From positions 5,146,001-5,210,000 of the forward strand of contig NZ_CP107954.1 in NCBI RefSeq assembly GCF_036067295.1: a stretch of 64,000 bases of DNA, given 5' to 3'. Below are positions 35,033 to 42,763 of the stretch, one piece after another. Position numbers and translations under genes: made by a program. This stretch comes from Kribbella sp. NBC_00382. Lineage in GTDB: Bacteria; Actinomycetota; Actinomycetes; Propionibacteriales; Kribbellaceae. The notes beneath the pieces were generated by a model that did not search any database, was not told the DNA's origin, and saw only the letters and a program-made list of their open reading frames with translations. Numbering within the stretch: the first letter of the stretch is position 1; each line of letters starts with the position of its first letter.

Positions 35033-35713
35033 GTGGGGCCGGCCGAGGTGCTGAAGAACCCCGCGTACTACGCACTGAACGGCCCGCACGCCCGACTGGC
35101 GGTGAGCCGCGGCCGGGTCCGCCGGTACCAGCCCGAGGTCGCGCCCTTCCTCGGGCTGCCCGACGAGCCGACCGAGCAGGACTGGGCGGACGCCGCCGAG
35201 CTGGTCGGCGTCGGCAACACGGTCGCCTTCAAAGGCCCCGATCGGCCGTTGCCCGACAGCTTCAAGCTGGTCCAGAAGTTCGGCCTGGTGCAGTTCGTCG
35301 CCCCGGACTCGTTCGGTGTCGAGGATCCGGAAGCGGTGCTGCTCGGCCCGGACGATGTGCCCGAGATGGTCGCGTTGGTCGCGCTGACCGACCCGGGTCC
35401 GTTCCGGCCCCGCACGATCGAGTGCGGCCGGTACCTCGGCCTGCGGCGCGACGGCGAGCTGATCGCGATGGCCGGCGAGCGCTACCACCTGCCGGGCTAC
35501 ATCGAGATCAGTGCAGTCTGCACCCACCCGGCGTACCGGGGTCAGGGGCTCGGCAGCCGGCTGGTCCGGGCTGTTGCCGCCGGCATCGAGCAGGCGGGCG
35601 AGCGGCCGTTCCTGCATACCGGTGCGACGAATGCGACCGCGATCCGGCTCTACGAGAAGCTGGGCTTCAGCGTCAGCAACCGGATGTCGGTCACGATCGT
35701 CGAGCCGGTCTGA
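35033..35713 (+). CDS. GNAT acetyltransferase (FR47-like)
   Basis: 226 aa. The N-terminal half is poorly conserved. The C-terminal half is a GNAT domain of the FR47 kind, with ISAVCTHPAYRGQGLGSRLV as the acetyl-CoA-binding motif A and FLHTGATNATAIRLYEKLGF as motif B. The acceptor is unknown. GTG start 1 bp after the era stop, so the gene shares its transcript. The end overlaps the convergent nitroreductase gene by 23 bp. Confidence 0.82.
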   Translation: MGPAEVLKNPAYYALNGPHARLAVSRGRVRRYQPEVAPFLGLPDEPTEQDWADAAELVGVGNTVAFKGPDRPLPDSFKLVQKFGLVQFVAPDSFGVEDPEAVLLGPDDVPEMVALVALTDPGPFRPRTIECGRYLGLRRDGELIAMAGERYHLPGYIEISAVCTHPAYRGQGLGSRLVRAVAAGIEQAGERPFLHTGATNATAIRLYEKLGFSVSNRMSVTIVEPV

Positions 35714-36380
35714 CCAGCAACGCCTCGCTCAATGGCTTGCGGTCGAGGTCGGGGACCTCGCAGTCGGTCGCTGGGTAGCCGACCGGGAAGATGATGTACG
35801 GCCGCTCGGTGCGCGGGCGGTCGAAGACCTTGCTGAGGAAGGCCATCGGGTTCGGCGTATGGGTGAGCGTCGCGAGACCCATCCGGTGCAGCGCGGCGAT
35901 GAAGAACCCGCAGGCGATCCCGACGCTCTCCGAGACGTAGTAGTTCTTGCGCAGACTGCCGTCGTCCAGCGGCGTGTGCTTCTGGGCGAAGGCCACCACG
36001 AGCCAGGGCGCGACCTCGAGGAACTCCTTGTGCTCGTCGGTCTCCAGCCGGGCGAGCGCATCGTGCCACTCGGGTAGCTCACGCTCGAGGTAGAACTTGC
36101 GCTCCTCCTCTTCGGCGGCCAGCCGCACACTGCGCTTGATCTCCGGGTCGTCGGTCGCGACGAACGTCCACGGCTGGTAGTGCGCGCCGCTCGGCGCCGT
36201 GTTGGCCGCGGCGACCGCAAGCTCGATCGCCTCCAACGGCACCGGCTCGTCCGAGAACCATCGCACTGATCGTCTGGCCTCCAACTCGTCCCGGAAGTCT
36301 GCGCCGCGCCGCAGCCCTTCGTGGATCGGGACTCTGGGCGGTGTGTAGGGGATGAAGGGATGCTGATGGTTACGGCTCAC
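35691..36380 (-). CDS. Nitroreductase-family flavoprotein
   Basis: 229-aa FMN-dependent oxidoreductase. RRSVRWFSDEPVP is the FMN-phosphate site, APSGAHYQPWTFV the conserved core, and GIACGFFIAALHRMGLATL the dimer-interface helix. The sequence is closer to the iodotyrosine-deiodinase/BluB-like branch than to classical NfsB. The GTG at 36380 is preferred because an ATG at 36440 would leave only 11 bp to the divergent LysR gene; the GTG start itself has only a weak AAGAG. Probably regulated by the LysR protein across the shared 71-bp region. Confidence 0.82.
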   Translation of the reverse strand: MSRNHQHPFIPYTPPRVPIHEGLRRGADFRDELEARRSVRWFSDEPVPLEAIELAVAAANTAPSGAHYQPWTFVATDDPEIKRSVRLAAEEEERKFYLERELPEWHDALARLETDEHKEFLEVAPWLVVAFAQKHTPLDDGSLRKNYYVSESVGIACGFFIAALHRMGLATLTHTPNPMAFLSKVFDRPRTERPYIIFPVGYPATDCEVPDLDRKPLSEALLVRPARRS

Positions 36381-36451
36381 CTCTTGACCGTAGCTAGAGG
36401 TTTTGGGATGAGTCCAGCTTGAGAAACTAGGTCGACCCATATGCTTTCCTC

Positions 36452-37387
36452 ATGGCACTCCCGAACGTCTCGCCGCGTCAATTGGAGTACCTGATCGCCA
36501 TCGCCGAGACCGGCGGCATCACGGCCGCCGCCGCGCGGTGCCATGTCTCGCAGTCGGCGGTGTCGCTCGCGGTGGGTGAGTTGGAGCGCGCGCTCGACGT
36601 CACCCTCGTACTCCGGGGCGCGCGGCGAGGTACCCGATTGACCCCGGCCGGACAGCGGGTGGTGGCCGACGGACGCAAGGTACTGGCTGCGCTGTCGGAG
36701 CTGGGCGCCGGAGCACGGAGTCTTGGTCAGGAGATCGACGGGCGGCTCACGATCGGTTGCTATGCGCCGATCGCGCCCTTCCACCTGCCGTTGGCGCTCG
36801 CCGGCTTCCGCGAGGCTCAGCCAGGGGTGGAGATCGACTTCCTGGAAGGTACGCTGCCCGACCTGCAGGCTGCGCTGCTCGACGGCCGATGCGAGCTTGC
36901 ATTCCTTTACCAGCAGGACTTGCTGCCAGGGATCGACAGCGTGGTTCTGCATGATCGCGCGCCGTCCGTGCTGCTTCCCGGTGGGCATCGGCTCGCGCGG
37001 CGGCGGTTGATCCGGCTGGCCGAGCTCGCCGATGAGCCGTTTGTGTTGCTGGACGTGCCGCCGAGTGAGAGGTATTTCCAGGCGGTCTTCGACGCGGCCG
37101 GGGTGGAGATGGCGCCGACCCATCGCGCCGGCAGCTTCGAGCTCGCGCGGGCGTTGGTTGCCCGGGGCATCGGTTATTCGCTGGCCGTGCAGACGCCAGC
37201 GGTCGAGCTGAGTTACGAGGGGTTGCCGGTGGTGACGCGGCCGCTGGCGGACGGAGTACCGACAACTCCCGTAGTGATGGGCTGGGCCGGCGGGGGACGC
37301 CTCACCCGGCGGGGTGAGGCGTTCCTCGCTTACTGCCGGGATGCGTTCAGATCGTCTTCTGGTAGTCGATCCCGCGACCCACGATGA
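36452..37387 (+). CDS. LysR-family transcriptional regulator
   Basis: 311 aa. N-terminal winged helix with SPRQLEYLIAIAETGGITAA and the recognition helix HVSQSAVSLAVGELERAL. An effector domain begins near GRLTIGCYAPIAPFHLPLAL. A TATGCT box (36440-36445) lies 6 nt before the ATG, with a CTTGAG hexamer 16 bp further up (36418-36423), so the transcript is probably leaderless. It is divergent from the nitroreductase, its likely target. The 3' end overlaps the next, convergent gene by 41 bp. Confidence 0.9.
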   Translation: MALPNVSPRQLEYLIAIAETGGITAAAARCHVSQSAVSLAVGELERALDVTLVLRGARRGTRLTPAGQRVVADGRKVLAALSELGAGARSLGQEIDGRLTIGCYAPIAPFHLPLALAGFREAQPGVEIDFLEGTLPDLQAALLDGRCELAFLYQQDLLPGIDSVVLHDRAPSVLLPGGHRLARRRLIRLAELADEPFVLLDVPPSERYFQAVFDAAGVEMAPTHRAGSFELARALVARGIGYSLAVQTPAVELSYEGLPVVTRPLADGVPTTPVVMGWAGGGRLTRRGEAFLAYCRDAFRSSSGSRSRDPR

Positions 37388-38336
37388 AGTAGCCCATCTG
37401 CTCGTTGATGCCGATCATGTGGTTGTTGGACTCGGCGTTCCAGGTGTCGATCTGGGTGAGGGCCGGCTCTTCCTCGCGCAGCCAGAGCAGCATGGCGGTC
37501 TTCACCAGGGCGCCCAGCCGGTGGCCGCGGTGGTCACGGGAGACCGCGGTGTCGTTCTGGTGGCCGATGTGCGGGCGCTCGCGCTCGATCGTGACGACCG
37601 TGTGGCCGGCCGGTTCGCCGGTCGCGCGGTGGCGGGCGATCACCCGGTACATGGTCTCGTTGTGGCCCTCGCGGGCCTTCTCGTAGTTGCGGATCCGCTC
37701 GGGGCTGATCGCGTCGTCCTCCATGTCGAGGTCGTCCTTGGGGGCGTCGTTGATCGAGGCGGTGACCGCGACCATGCCCTCCAGTAGGTCCTCGGGGAGG
37801 GCGCCGACGATCCGGAGTACCTCGTAGTCGGCCGCAGCGAGCACTGCCTCGTCGTACAGCTTCTGCACCGTCGCCCAGTCCAGGTTCGCGATGTCCTGGC
37901 GGCGGTTGACCTCGACGGCCTTCTGCTCGAAGCCGTTGCGGCGGATGAGTTCGTCCTTCTCCGGCCGGTCCCAGGCGGCGATGCCGAGCGAGTGCCGGTC
38001 GAGGCCGAGGGCCAGCTGTTCGGCGTACCGGATCAGCTCGTCCTCGAGTCCCTGGCCGCGATGGTCCGGATGGACCTCGACCTCGATCCAGACGAGGTTT
38101 AGGTTGTCGTAGTTCGGTGCGAAGAAGTCGAGCAGGCCGACGACCGACCCGCGCTCGTCGCGCGCCAGGTAGACGCTGCCCGGGTCGCCGTCCCAGCCGT
38201 GGGTGAGGTGCGCCTGGTAGCCGAGCGGCGTCGATACGATCGCCGCCGGGCAGTCGACGGCGTGCGTCGCGGTCAGTAACGCCACCGCCTCCGCGCAGCC
38301 GGATGCGTCGTCGGGGGAGAGCTGGGTAATGTCCAC
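37347..38336 (-). CDS. Tandem GNAT acetyltransferase
   Basis: 329 aa with two GNAT-like domains. The first has the acetyl-CoA motif EVHPDHRGQGLEDELIRYAE; the second has AVSRDHRGHRLGALVKTAML followed by WNAESNNHMIGINEQMGYF. This tandem form is the actinobacterial mycothiol-synthase-like or aminoglycoside-type GNAT pair. The same two-domain plan, with similar second-domain sequence, recurs in the protein at 42764, so the two are paralogues. Acceptor unknown. A short monocistronic unit between the LysR and SDR genes. Confidence 0.83.
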   Translation of the reverse strand: MDITQLSPDDASGCAEAVALLTATHAVDCPAAIVSTPLGYQAHLTHGWDGDPGSVYLARDERGSVVGLLDFFAPNYDNLNLVWIEVEVHPDHRGQGLEDELIRYAEQLALGLDRHSLGIAAWDRPEKDELIRRNGFEQKAVEVNRRQDIANLDWATVQKLYDEAVLAAADYEVLRIVGALPEDLLEGMVAVTASINDAPKDDLDMEDDAISPERIRNYEKAREGHNETMYRVIARHRATGEPAGHTVVTIERERPHIGHQNDTAVSRDHRGHRLGALVKTAMLLWLREEEPALTQIDTWNAESNNHMIGINEQMGYFIVGRGIDYQKTI

Positions 38337-38377
38337 GGCCTCAGAATGGGGGCTGGCAGGCGGTCACCGCGAATCAT

Positions 38378-39367
38378 TTATGGGCGGTGGAGAATTTCCT
38401 CGCTGAGCTTCCAGAGCCGCCGGGCGTTGTCGGGGTCGATCGCGTAGGGCAGCACGCCGAAGGCGCCCGGCGTCAACGCCAGTACTTCGGTGTCCGGCTC
38501 CTCGCCGCTGTGCACCTTGGCGATCTCGATGTCCTCGCAGTAGACACCGCCGAATCCGTCGAGCTGCGGGCTGGTCGCGCACCAGACCTGGGTCGCGGCA
38601 CCTTGCTCGGGGTTCTTCAGGCCGCGGCTGGGGTCGATGATCGGCTCGTAGTTGTCATCCAGGAACCCGCCCTGCCGTAGTACCTCGCGATCGGCGTTCT
38701 GGGCCAGGTTGGTCATGATGCTGCCGGGGTGGACGGCGAATGCGCGGATGCCGTTCTCCCGCTCGCGGGCGTCCAGCTCCACCGCGAACAGGACGTTCGC
38801 GGTCTTCGACTGCCCGTACGCCGAATAGGGGGCGTACTCGCGATGCTCGAAGTTCGGGTCGTCGAAGTCGACCGCGCTGTACCGGTGCCCGCGGGACGAG
38901 ACCGCGACGACGCGGGCACCATTGGCCTGGCGCAACGCGGGCAGGAGACGCGTGGTGAGCTGGAAATGGCCGAGGTGGTTGGTGGCGAACTGCGACTCGA
39001 AGCCGCGGGTGTCGCGGCGCAGCGGAGCGGCCATGATCCCGGCGCTGTTCACCAGGAGGTGGAGCGGACGGCCGGTGGCGAGGAGGCGATCGGCGAAGGC
39101 GTCGATGCTGGCGGGGTCGAGAAGGTCCAGCTCGTCGACGACCACCCCGTCGATGCCGTCCAGTTGTTTGCTTGCCCGGTTCTTGTCGCGGGCCGGGACG
39201 ATGACCTCGGCGCCGGCGGCGAGGAAGACCCGGACGGTCTCCTTGCCGAGGCCGGAGTAGCCGCCGGTGACGATCGCGGTCTTGCCGGTCAGGTCGATGC
39301 CCTTGACCACCTCGGCCGCGGTGGAGGCCGCGGTGAAGCCGGATCCGATGGGTTGCTGTGTGCTCAT
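38378..39367 (-). CDS. Short-chain dehydrogenase/reductase
   Basis: 329-aa SDR. The cofactor motif TGGYSGLG lies near residue 35, NSAGIM stabilises the core, and the catalytic set is Ser in VAVSSRGHR with Tyr-x3-Lys in YGQSKTAN. The length and sequence resemble the retinol-dehydrogenase/WWOX-like group that acts on hydrophobic alcohols. The ATG has no Shine-Dalgarno; a TAGCTT box (39381-39376, minus strand) lies about 8 nt upstream. It is divergent from an AraC gene with direct repeats in the shared region, so AraC control is likely. Confidence 0.88.
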   Translation of the reverse strand: MSTQQPIGSGFTAASTAAEVVKGIDLTGKTAIVTGGYSGLGKETVRVFLAAGAEVIVPARDKNRASKQLDGIDGVVVDELDLLDPASIDAFADRLLATGRPLHLLVNSAGIMAAPLRRDTRGFESQFATNHLGHFQLTTRLLPALRQANGARVVAVSSRGHRYSAVDFDDPNFEHREYAPYSAYGQSKTANVLFAVELDARERENGIRAFAVHPGSIMTNLAQNADREVLRQGGFLDDNYEPIIDPSRGLKNPEQGAATQVWCATSPQLDGFGGVYCEDIEIAKVHSGEEPDTEVLALTPGAFGVLPYAIDPDNARRLWKLSEEILHRP

Positions 39368-39370
39368 ACG

Positions 39371-39425
39371 TTGAAGCTAGTTCGGGGGAGCCGTACTCTG
39401 AATACTTGTGAGTCCTGAATACTTG
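39371..39425 (+). promoter_or_regulatory. AraC-gene promoter with two direct repeats
   Basis: TTGAAG (39371-39376), a 17-bp spacer and TACTCT (39394-39399) form a good promoter that ends 8 nt before the GTG at 39408. An 11-bp sequence, CTGAATACTTG, occurs at 39398-39408 and 39415-39425, 17 bp apart and in the same direction, as AraC half-sites often are. One copy covers the -10/start region and the other lies in the first codons, which suggests autorepression. Confidence 0.6.
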
Positions 39426-40388
39426 CGCGATAGTACGGCGGATCCGCTGGCGCAGACCCTGGCATTGACCGAGGCGCATTGCTTCGTGTCGCGGGGGTTC
39501 GAGGCGTACGGCGACTGGGCCCTGCGCTATCCGGCGTCGCAGCGGCTGAAGTTCAGCGCGCTGGTCGAGGGTTCTTGCTGGATCGACTTCGAGGACGGCG
39601 AGCCCAGGATCGAGCTGCGGGCCGGCGACGTCGTGCTGTTCGACGGTCGGCGGGGATTCGTGAAGGGCAACGCGGACGTACCGCTCGGAGATGCGCTCGT
39701 TGCCTTCGGTGCCACCGATGGTCCGATGGCTCGCTTCGGTAGCGGAGCCGCGGATCGTTCTGGTCCTAGGGTTGTGGGCGTCGGCGGGCATGTGAGCGTC
39801 AACCGGACCGGCGAGGAACTGCTGCTGCGTGCGCTGCCGCCGGTGATCGTGTTGCGGGCGACGGACGAGCGGGCCGCGACCTTTCGCTGGTTGCTCGACC
39901 GATTGTTGTACGAGGCAACGACTGCGCTGCCCGGCGCCGGGCTGGCCGGTGACAACGTGGCGCACCTGCTGTTCGTGGAGACATTGCGCGCGTGTCTGAC
40001 CGAGGCCGAGTCGCTGCCGGTCGGCTGGTTGCGGGCGATCGCCGACGAGCGGATCGCCCCGTCGCTCCGGCTGATGCACGAGCAGCCGGGGCGGGCGTGG
40101 CAGTTGGAGGAGCTGGCGCAGGCGTCGGCGATGTCGCGGACCACCTTCGCAGAACGGTTCCGGTCGGTCGCCGGCGTACCGCCGCTGACGTACCTGACCA
40201 ACTGGCGGATGAGGCTCGCCGAGCGAGCCCTGCGCGAGGAGAACACGCCGCTGTCCACCCTGGCCCACTCGCTCGGCTACACCTCCGACAGCGCCTTCAG
40301 CAACGCCTTCAAGCGGGTCAACGGAATGGCCCCGAAGCGCTACCGCGACGCGGCTACATCCCGTACGAGTGGTCCACGGTCATCGTGA
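39408..40388 (+). CDS. AraC-family transcriptional regulator
   Basis: 326 aa. An N-terminal cupin-type sensor domain (LEGxDF-like region SALVEGSCWIDFEDG, LRAGDVVLFDG) is followed by the double helix-turn-helix at about 225-320, with MSRTTFAERFRSVAGVPPL and HSLGYTSDSAFSNAFKRVNG. GTG start at 39408, apparently leaderless; a TTG at 39423 is a weaker alternative. The divergent SDR gene is the probable target. Its 3' end overlaps the convergent PPOX-type gene by 35 bp. Confidence 0.9.
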   Translation: MSPEYLRDSTADPLAQTLALTEAHCFVSRGFEAYGDWALRYPASQRLKFSALVEGSCWIDFEDGEPRIELRAGDVVLFDGRRGFVKGNADVPLGDALVAFGATDGPMARFGSGAADRSGPRVVGVGGHVSVNRTGEELLLRALPPVIVLRATDERAATFRWLLDRLLYEATTALPGAGLAGDNVAHLLFVETLRACLTEAESLPVGWLRAIADERIAPSLRLMHEQPGRAWQLEELAQASAMSRTTFAERFRSVAGVPPLTYLTNWRMRLAERALREENTPLSTLAHSLGYTSDSAFSNAFKRVNGMAPKRYRDAATSRTSGPRSS

Positions 40389-40752
40389 ACAGCAGCCGTT
40401 TGTCCGCCACCATCGCCCGCCGGTAGTCATCCCAATCGGGGTGCTCACCGGACGCCTCGCGGTAGTACGCGACGAGCTGCTCGACGGTGTCGTCGTGCTC
40501 GTCGGCCGCGACCGGAGTCAGCTCGGCTTTGCCTTCCAGTACGACGTACGAGCGACCGCCGGGCCCATTCACGTAGAGGCTCGCCCGTGGGTCGCGGCGG
40601 AGGTTCTTGGTCTTCGCCCGCCCATCGGTGAGCGACACACGGATCCGCTCACCGTCGTACAGGTAGGTGACGTTGGACAGCTGAGGGCGGCCATCGCGCT
40701 TGATCGTGACGAGCACACCGAGGCCGGTCTTACCGGGAAGCTCTGAGGTCAT
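40354..40752 (-). CDS. PPOX-class split-barrel oxidoreductase (F420- or flavin-dependent)
   Basis: 132-aa single-domain split barrel: LVTIKRDGRPQLSNVTYLYDG, then RAKTKNLRRDPRASLYV and GRSYVVLEGKAELTP. This is the actinobacterial pyridoxamine-oxidase-like group that often uses F420H2. The substrate cannot be inferred. The ATG at 40752 has no strong ribosome site. Two direct CCAAGCTT copies (40757-40764, 40775-40782) lie just upstream and may bind a regulator. Confidence 0.82.
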   Translation of the reverse strand: MTSELPGKTGLGVLVTIKRDGRPQLSNVTYLYDGERIRVSLTDGRAKTKNLRRDPRASLYVNGPGGRSYVVLEGKAELTPVAADEHDDTVEQLVAYYREASGEHPDWDDYRRAMVADKRLLFTMTVDHSYGM

Positions 40753-40825
40753 ACTTCCAAGCTTAGAAATTCAACCAAGCTTGAGCGCAACCGTCACTCT
40801 CCGTCTCGGTGTGCGAGACCCCGGG

Positions 40826-40856
40826 TTCGACCTCTGGATGGGGTTGTGCATAGACT
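40826..40856 (+). promoter_or_regulatory. leuA promoter
   Basis: A TAGACT -10 (40851-40856) is preceded by TTCGAC (40826-40831) at a long 19-bp spacing. Transcription would begin near 40863, so the leader peptide ATG at 40867 would be within a few nucleotides of the 5' end. Confidence 0.5.
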
Positions 40857-40866
40857 CACAGGCATC

Positions 40867-40911
40867 ATGCGGCACCAGCTTCTTCTCCTTCGCTGCCGCG
40901 GCGAGGCCTGA
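40867..40911 (+). CDS. leuL: leuA leader peptide
   Basis: A 14-codon reading frame, MRHQLLLLRCRGEA, with four consecutive leucine codons (CTT CTT CTC CTT), three of them CTT, a rare codon in this GC-rich DNA. It lies between the promoter and leuA and is followed by a strong stem. This is the hallmark of leucine-responsive transcription attenuation: slow decoding of the Leu run under leucine shortage changes the folding of the leader. Confidence 0.88.
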   Translation: MRHQLLLLRCRGEA

Positions 40912-40953
40912 CGTAGGCCGGTTTCCTCGCCGCGGAGTTTCGCCATTCTTTTT
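40896..40953 (+). terminator. leuA attenuator stem
   Basis: CCGCGGCGAGG (40896-40906) and CCTCGCCGCGG (40925-40935) form a perfect 11-bp stem with an 18-nt loop. It begins inside the last codons of the leader peptide, so a ribosome paused on the leucine codons or at the stop would affect its folding. A T-rich stretch ends at 40953, about 13 nt past the stem; the gap is longer than in a classical terminator. A small alternative pair, GGCCT/AGGCC (40905-40919), could compete. Confidence 0.7.
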
Positions 40954-41016
40954 GTGGCACTGCGCCGGTCGATCGTTGACCCAGCTGTAGACACTCTCGC
41001 GAGGAGACCCCGCATC

Positions 41017-42735
41017 ATGGCACCGAAGAATCAGCCCAAACCCGTTCAGCAGTCCTCTGGTATGCCCATCGGGCGCTACAGCGCGTTCCCGCCGATCGCG
41101 CTGCCGGATCGCACCTGGCCGGCCAAGTCGGTCGACGCGACGCCGCGCTGGCTGTCCACCGATCTGCGCGACGGCAACCAGGCGCTGGTCGAGCCGATGT
41201 CGCCGGCCCGCAAGCGGCGGATGTTCGACCTGCTGGTGAAGATGGGCTACAAGGAGATCGAGGTCGGTTTCCCGAGCGCCAGCCAGTACGACTTCGACTT
41301 CGTCCGCAGCCTGATCGAGGGCGACGCGATCCCCGACGACGTCACCATCTCGGTGCTGACCCAGGCCCGCGACGAGCTGATCGAGCGGACCGTGCAGTCG
41401 CTGGAGGGGTCGCCGAAGGCCACCATCCACCTGTACAACGCGACCGCGCCGCTGTTCCGCCGGGTGGTGTTCAACGTCGACAAGGCCGAGTGCCGCAACA
41501 TCGCAGTACGGGGCACCGAGACCGTGATGAAGTACGCCGACGAGATCCTGGGCGACTGCGAGTTCGGCTACCAGTACAGCCCGGAGATCTTCACCGGCAC
41601 CGAGCTCGAGTTCGCGCTGGAGGTGTGCGAGGCGGTCAGCGATGTCTGGCAGCCGGCCGAGGGTCGCGAGATCATCCTCAACCTGCCGGCCACCGTCGAG
41701 ATGTCGACGCCGAACGTGTACGCCGACCAGATCGAGTGGTTCGGCCGCAACCTGACCCGGCGTGAGCACAGCACGATCAGCCTGCACCCGCACAACGACC
41801 GCGGTACTGCGGTGGCCGCCACGGAGCTGGCTTTGATGGCTGGTGCGGACCGGGTCGAGGGCTGCCTGTTCGGCCACGGCGAGCGGACCGGCAACGTCGA
41901 CCTGGTGACGCTGGGGATGAACCTGTTCAGCCAGGGCATCGACCCGCAGATCGACTTCTCCGACATCGACGAGATCCGCCGTACGGTCGAGTACTGCACC
42001 CAGATGCGCGTCCCCGAGCGCCAGCCGTACGCCGGTGACCTGGTCTACACCGCCTTCTCCGGCTCGCACCAGGACGCGATCAAGAAGGGCCTGGAGGCGC
42101 TCGACAAGCAGGCCGCGGCCGAGGGCATCCCGGTCGGCCAGATCCACTGGGAGGCGCCGTACCTGCCGATCGACCCGAAGGACGTCGGCCGGTCGTACGA
42201 GGCGGTCATCCGGGTCAACTCGCAGTCCGGTAAGGGCGGCGTCGCGTACATCATGAAGTCGGAGCACCGCCTCGACCTGCCGCGCCGCCTGCAGATCGAG
42301 TTCAGCCGGGTGATCCAGCAGCACACCGACGCCGAGGGTGGCGAGGTCGGCCCGAAGCAGATGTGGGACATCTTCGAGGCCGAGTACCTGGCGCCCGGCA
42401 AGCTGTCGCTGCTGACCGTCAACTCGACGTCGGGCGAGGGTCAGAACGACGCCCTCCGCGTGCAGGTCTACTCCAACGGTGTCCCGCACGAGCTGATCGG
42501 CGAGGGCAACGGCCCGGTGTCGGCGTTCGTCGACGCGATCAAGCCGCTGAAGTACGACGTACGGGTGCTGGACTACCACGAGCACGCGCTCTCGGCCGGT
42601 GGTGACGCACTGGCCGCGGCGTACGTCGAGTGCGAGGTCGGCGACGAGGTCTACTGGGGTGTCGGCCGGGACGCCAACATTCTCACTGCCTCGTTGAAGG
42701 CGGTCGTCTCCGCCATCAACCGCGCAACGCGTTAA
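41017..42735 (+). CDS. leuA: 2-isopropylmalate synthase
   Basis: 572-aa enzyme that joins acetyl-CoA and 2-ketoisovalerate, the first committed step of leucine synthesis. The HMGL-like barrel holds LSTDLRDGNQAL (Arg-Asp metal/substrate site) and SLHPHNDRGTAVAATELAL with the metal histidines. The C-terminal LeuA regulatory domain for leucine feedback starts near QIEFSRVIQQHTD. It is the longer actinobacterial form. The ATG at 41017 has GAGGAGA 10 nt upstream. A leader-peptide attenuator controls it. Confidence 0.97.
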   Translation: MAPKNQPKPVQQSSGMPIGRYSAFPPIALPDRTWPAKSVDATPRWLSTDLRDGNQALVEPMSPARKRRMFDLLVKMGYKEIEVGFPSASQYDFDFVRSLIEGDAIPDDVTISVLTQARDELIERTVQSLEGSPKATIHLYNATAPLFRRVVFNVDKAECRNIAVRGTETVMKYADEILGDCEFGYQYSPEIFTGTELEFALEVCEAVSDVWQPAEGREIILNLPATVEMSTPNVYADQIEWFGRNLTRREHSTISLHPHNDRGTAVAATELALMAGADRVEGCLFGHGERTGNVDLVTLGMNLFSQGIDPQIDFSDIDEIRRTVEYCTQMRVPERQPYAGDLVYTAFSGSHQDAIKKGLEALDKQAAAEGIPVGQIHWEAPYLPIDPKDVGRSYEAVIRVNSQSGKGGVAYIMKSEHRLDLPRRLQIEFSRVIQQHTDAEGGEVGPKQMWDIFEAEYLAPGKLSLLTVNSTSGEGQNDALRVQVYSNGVPHELIGEGNGPVSAFVDAIKPLKYDVRVLDYHEHALSAGGDALAAAYVECEVGDEVYWGVGRDANILTASLKAVVSAINRATR

Positions 42736-42763
42736 TCCACTGGTGGATCACGCCTGGAGCTGA

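Noticed and set aside
38655..40268. A 537-codon minus-strand frame over the AraC gene and part of the SDR gene
   Set aside because: Antisense to AraC and out of frame in the SDR; Arg/Pro-rich composition.
40757..40782. Two CCAAGCTT copies upstream of the PPOX gene as an operator
   Set aside because: Eight-bp direct repeats of a common restriction-type palindrome; nothing else supports regulation.
40771..42585. A 604-codon minus-strand frame over leuA
   Set aside because: Complete shadow of leuA; it would also cover the leader peptide and promoter.
42734..42755. Palindrome TCCACTGGTGGA after leuA as a terminator
   Set aside because: Five-pair stem without a T-run; too weak to call.
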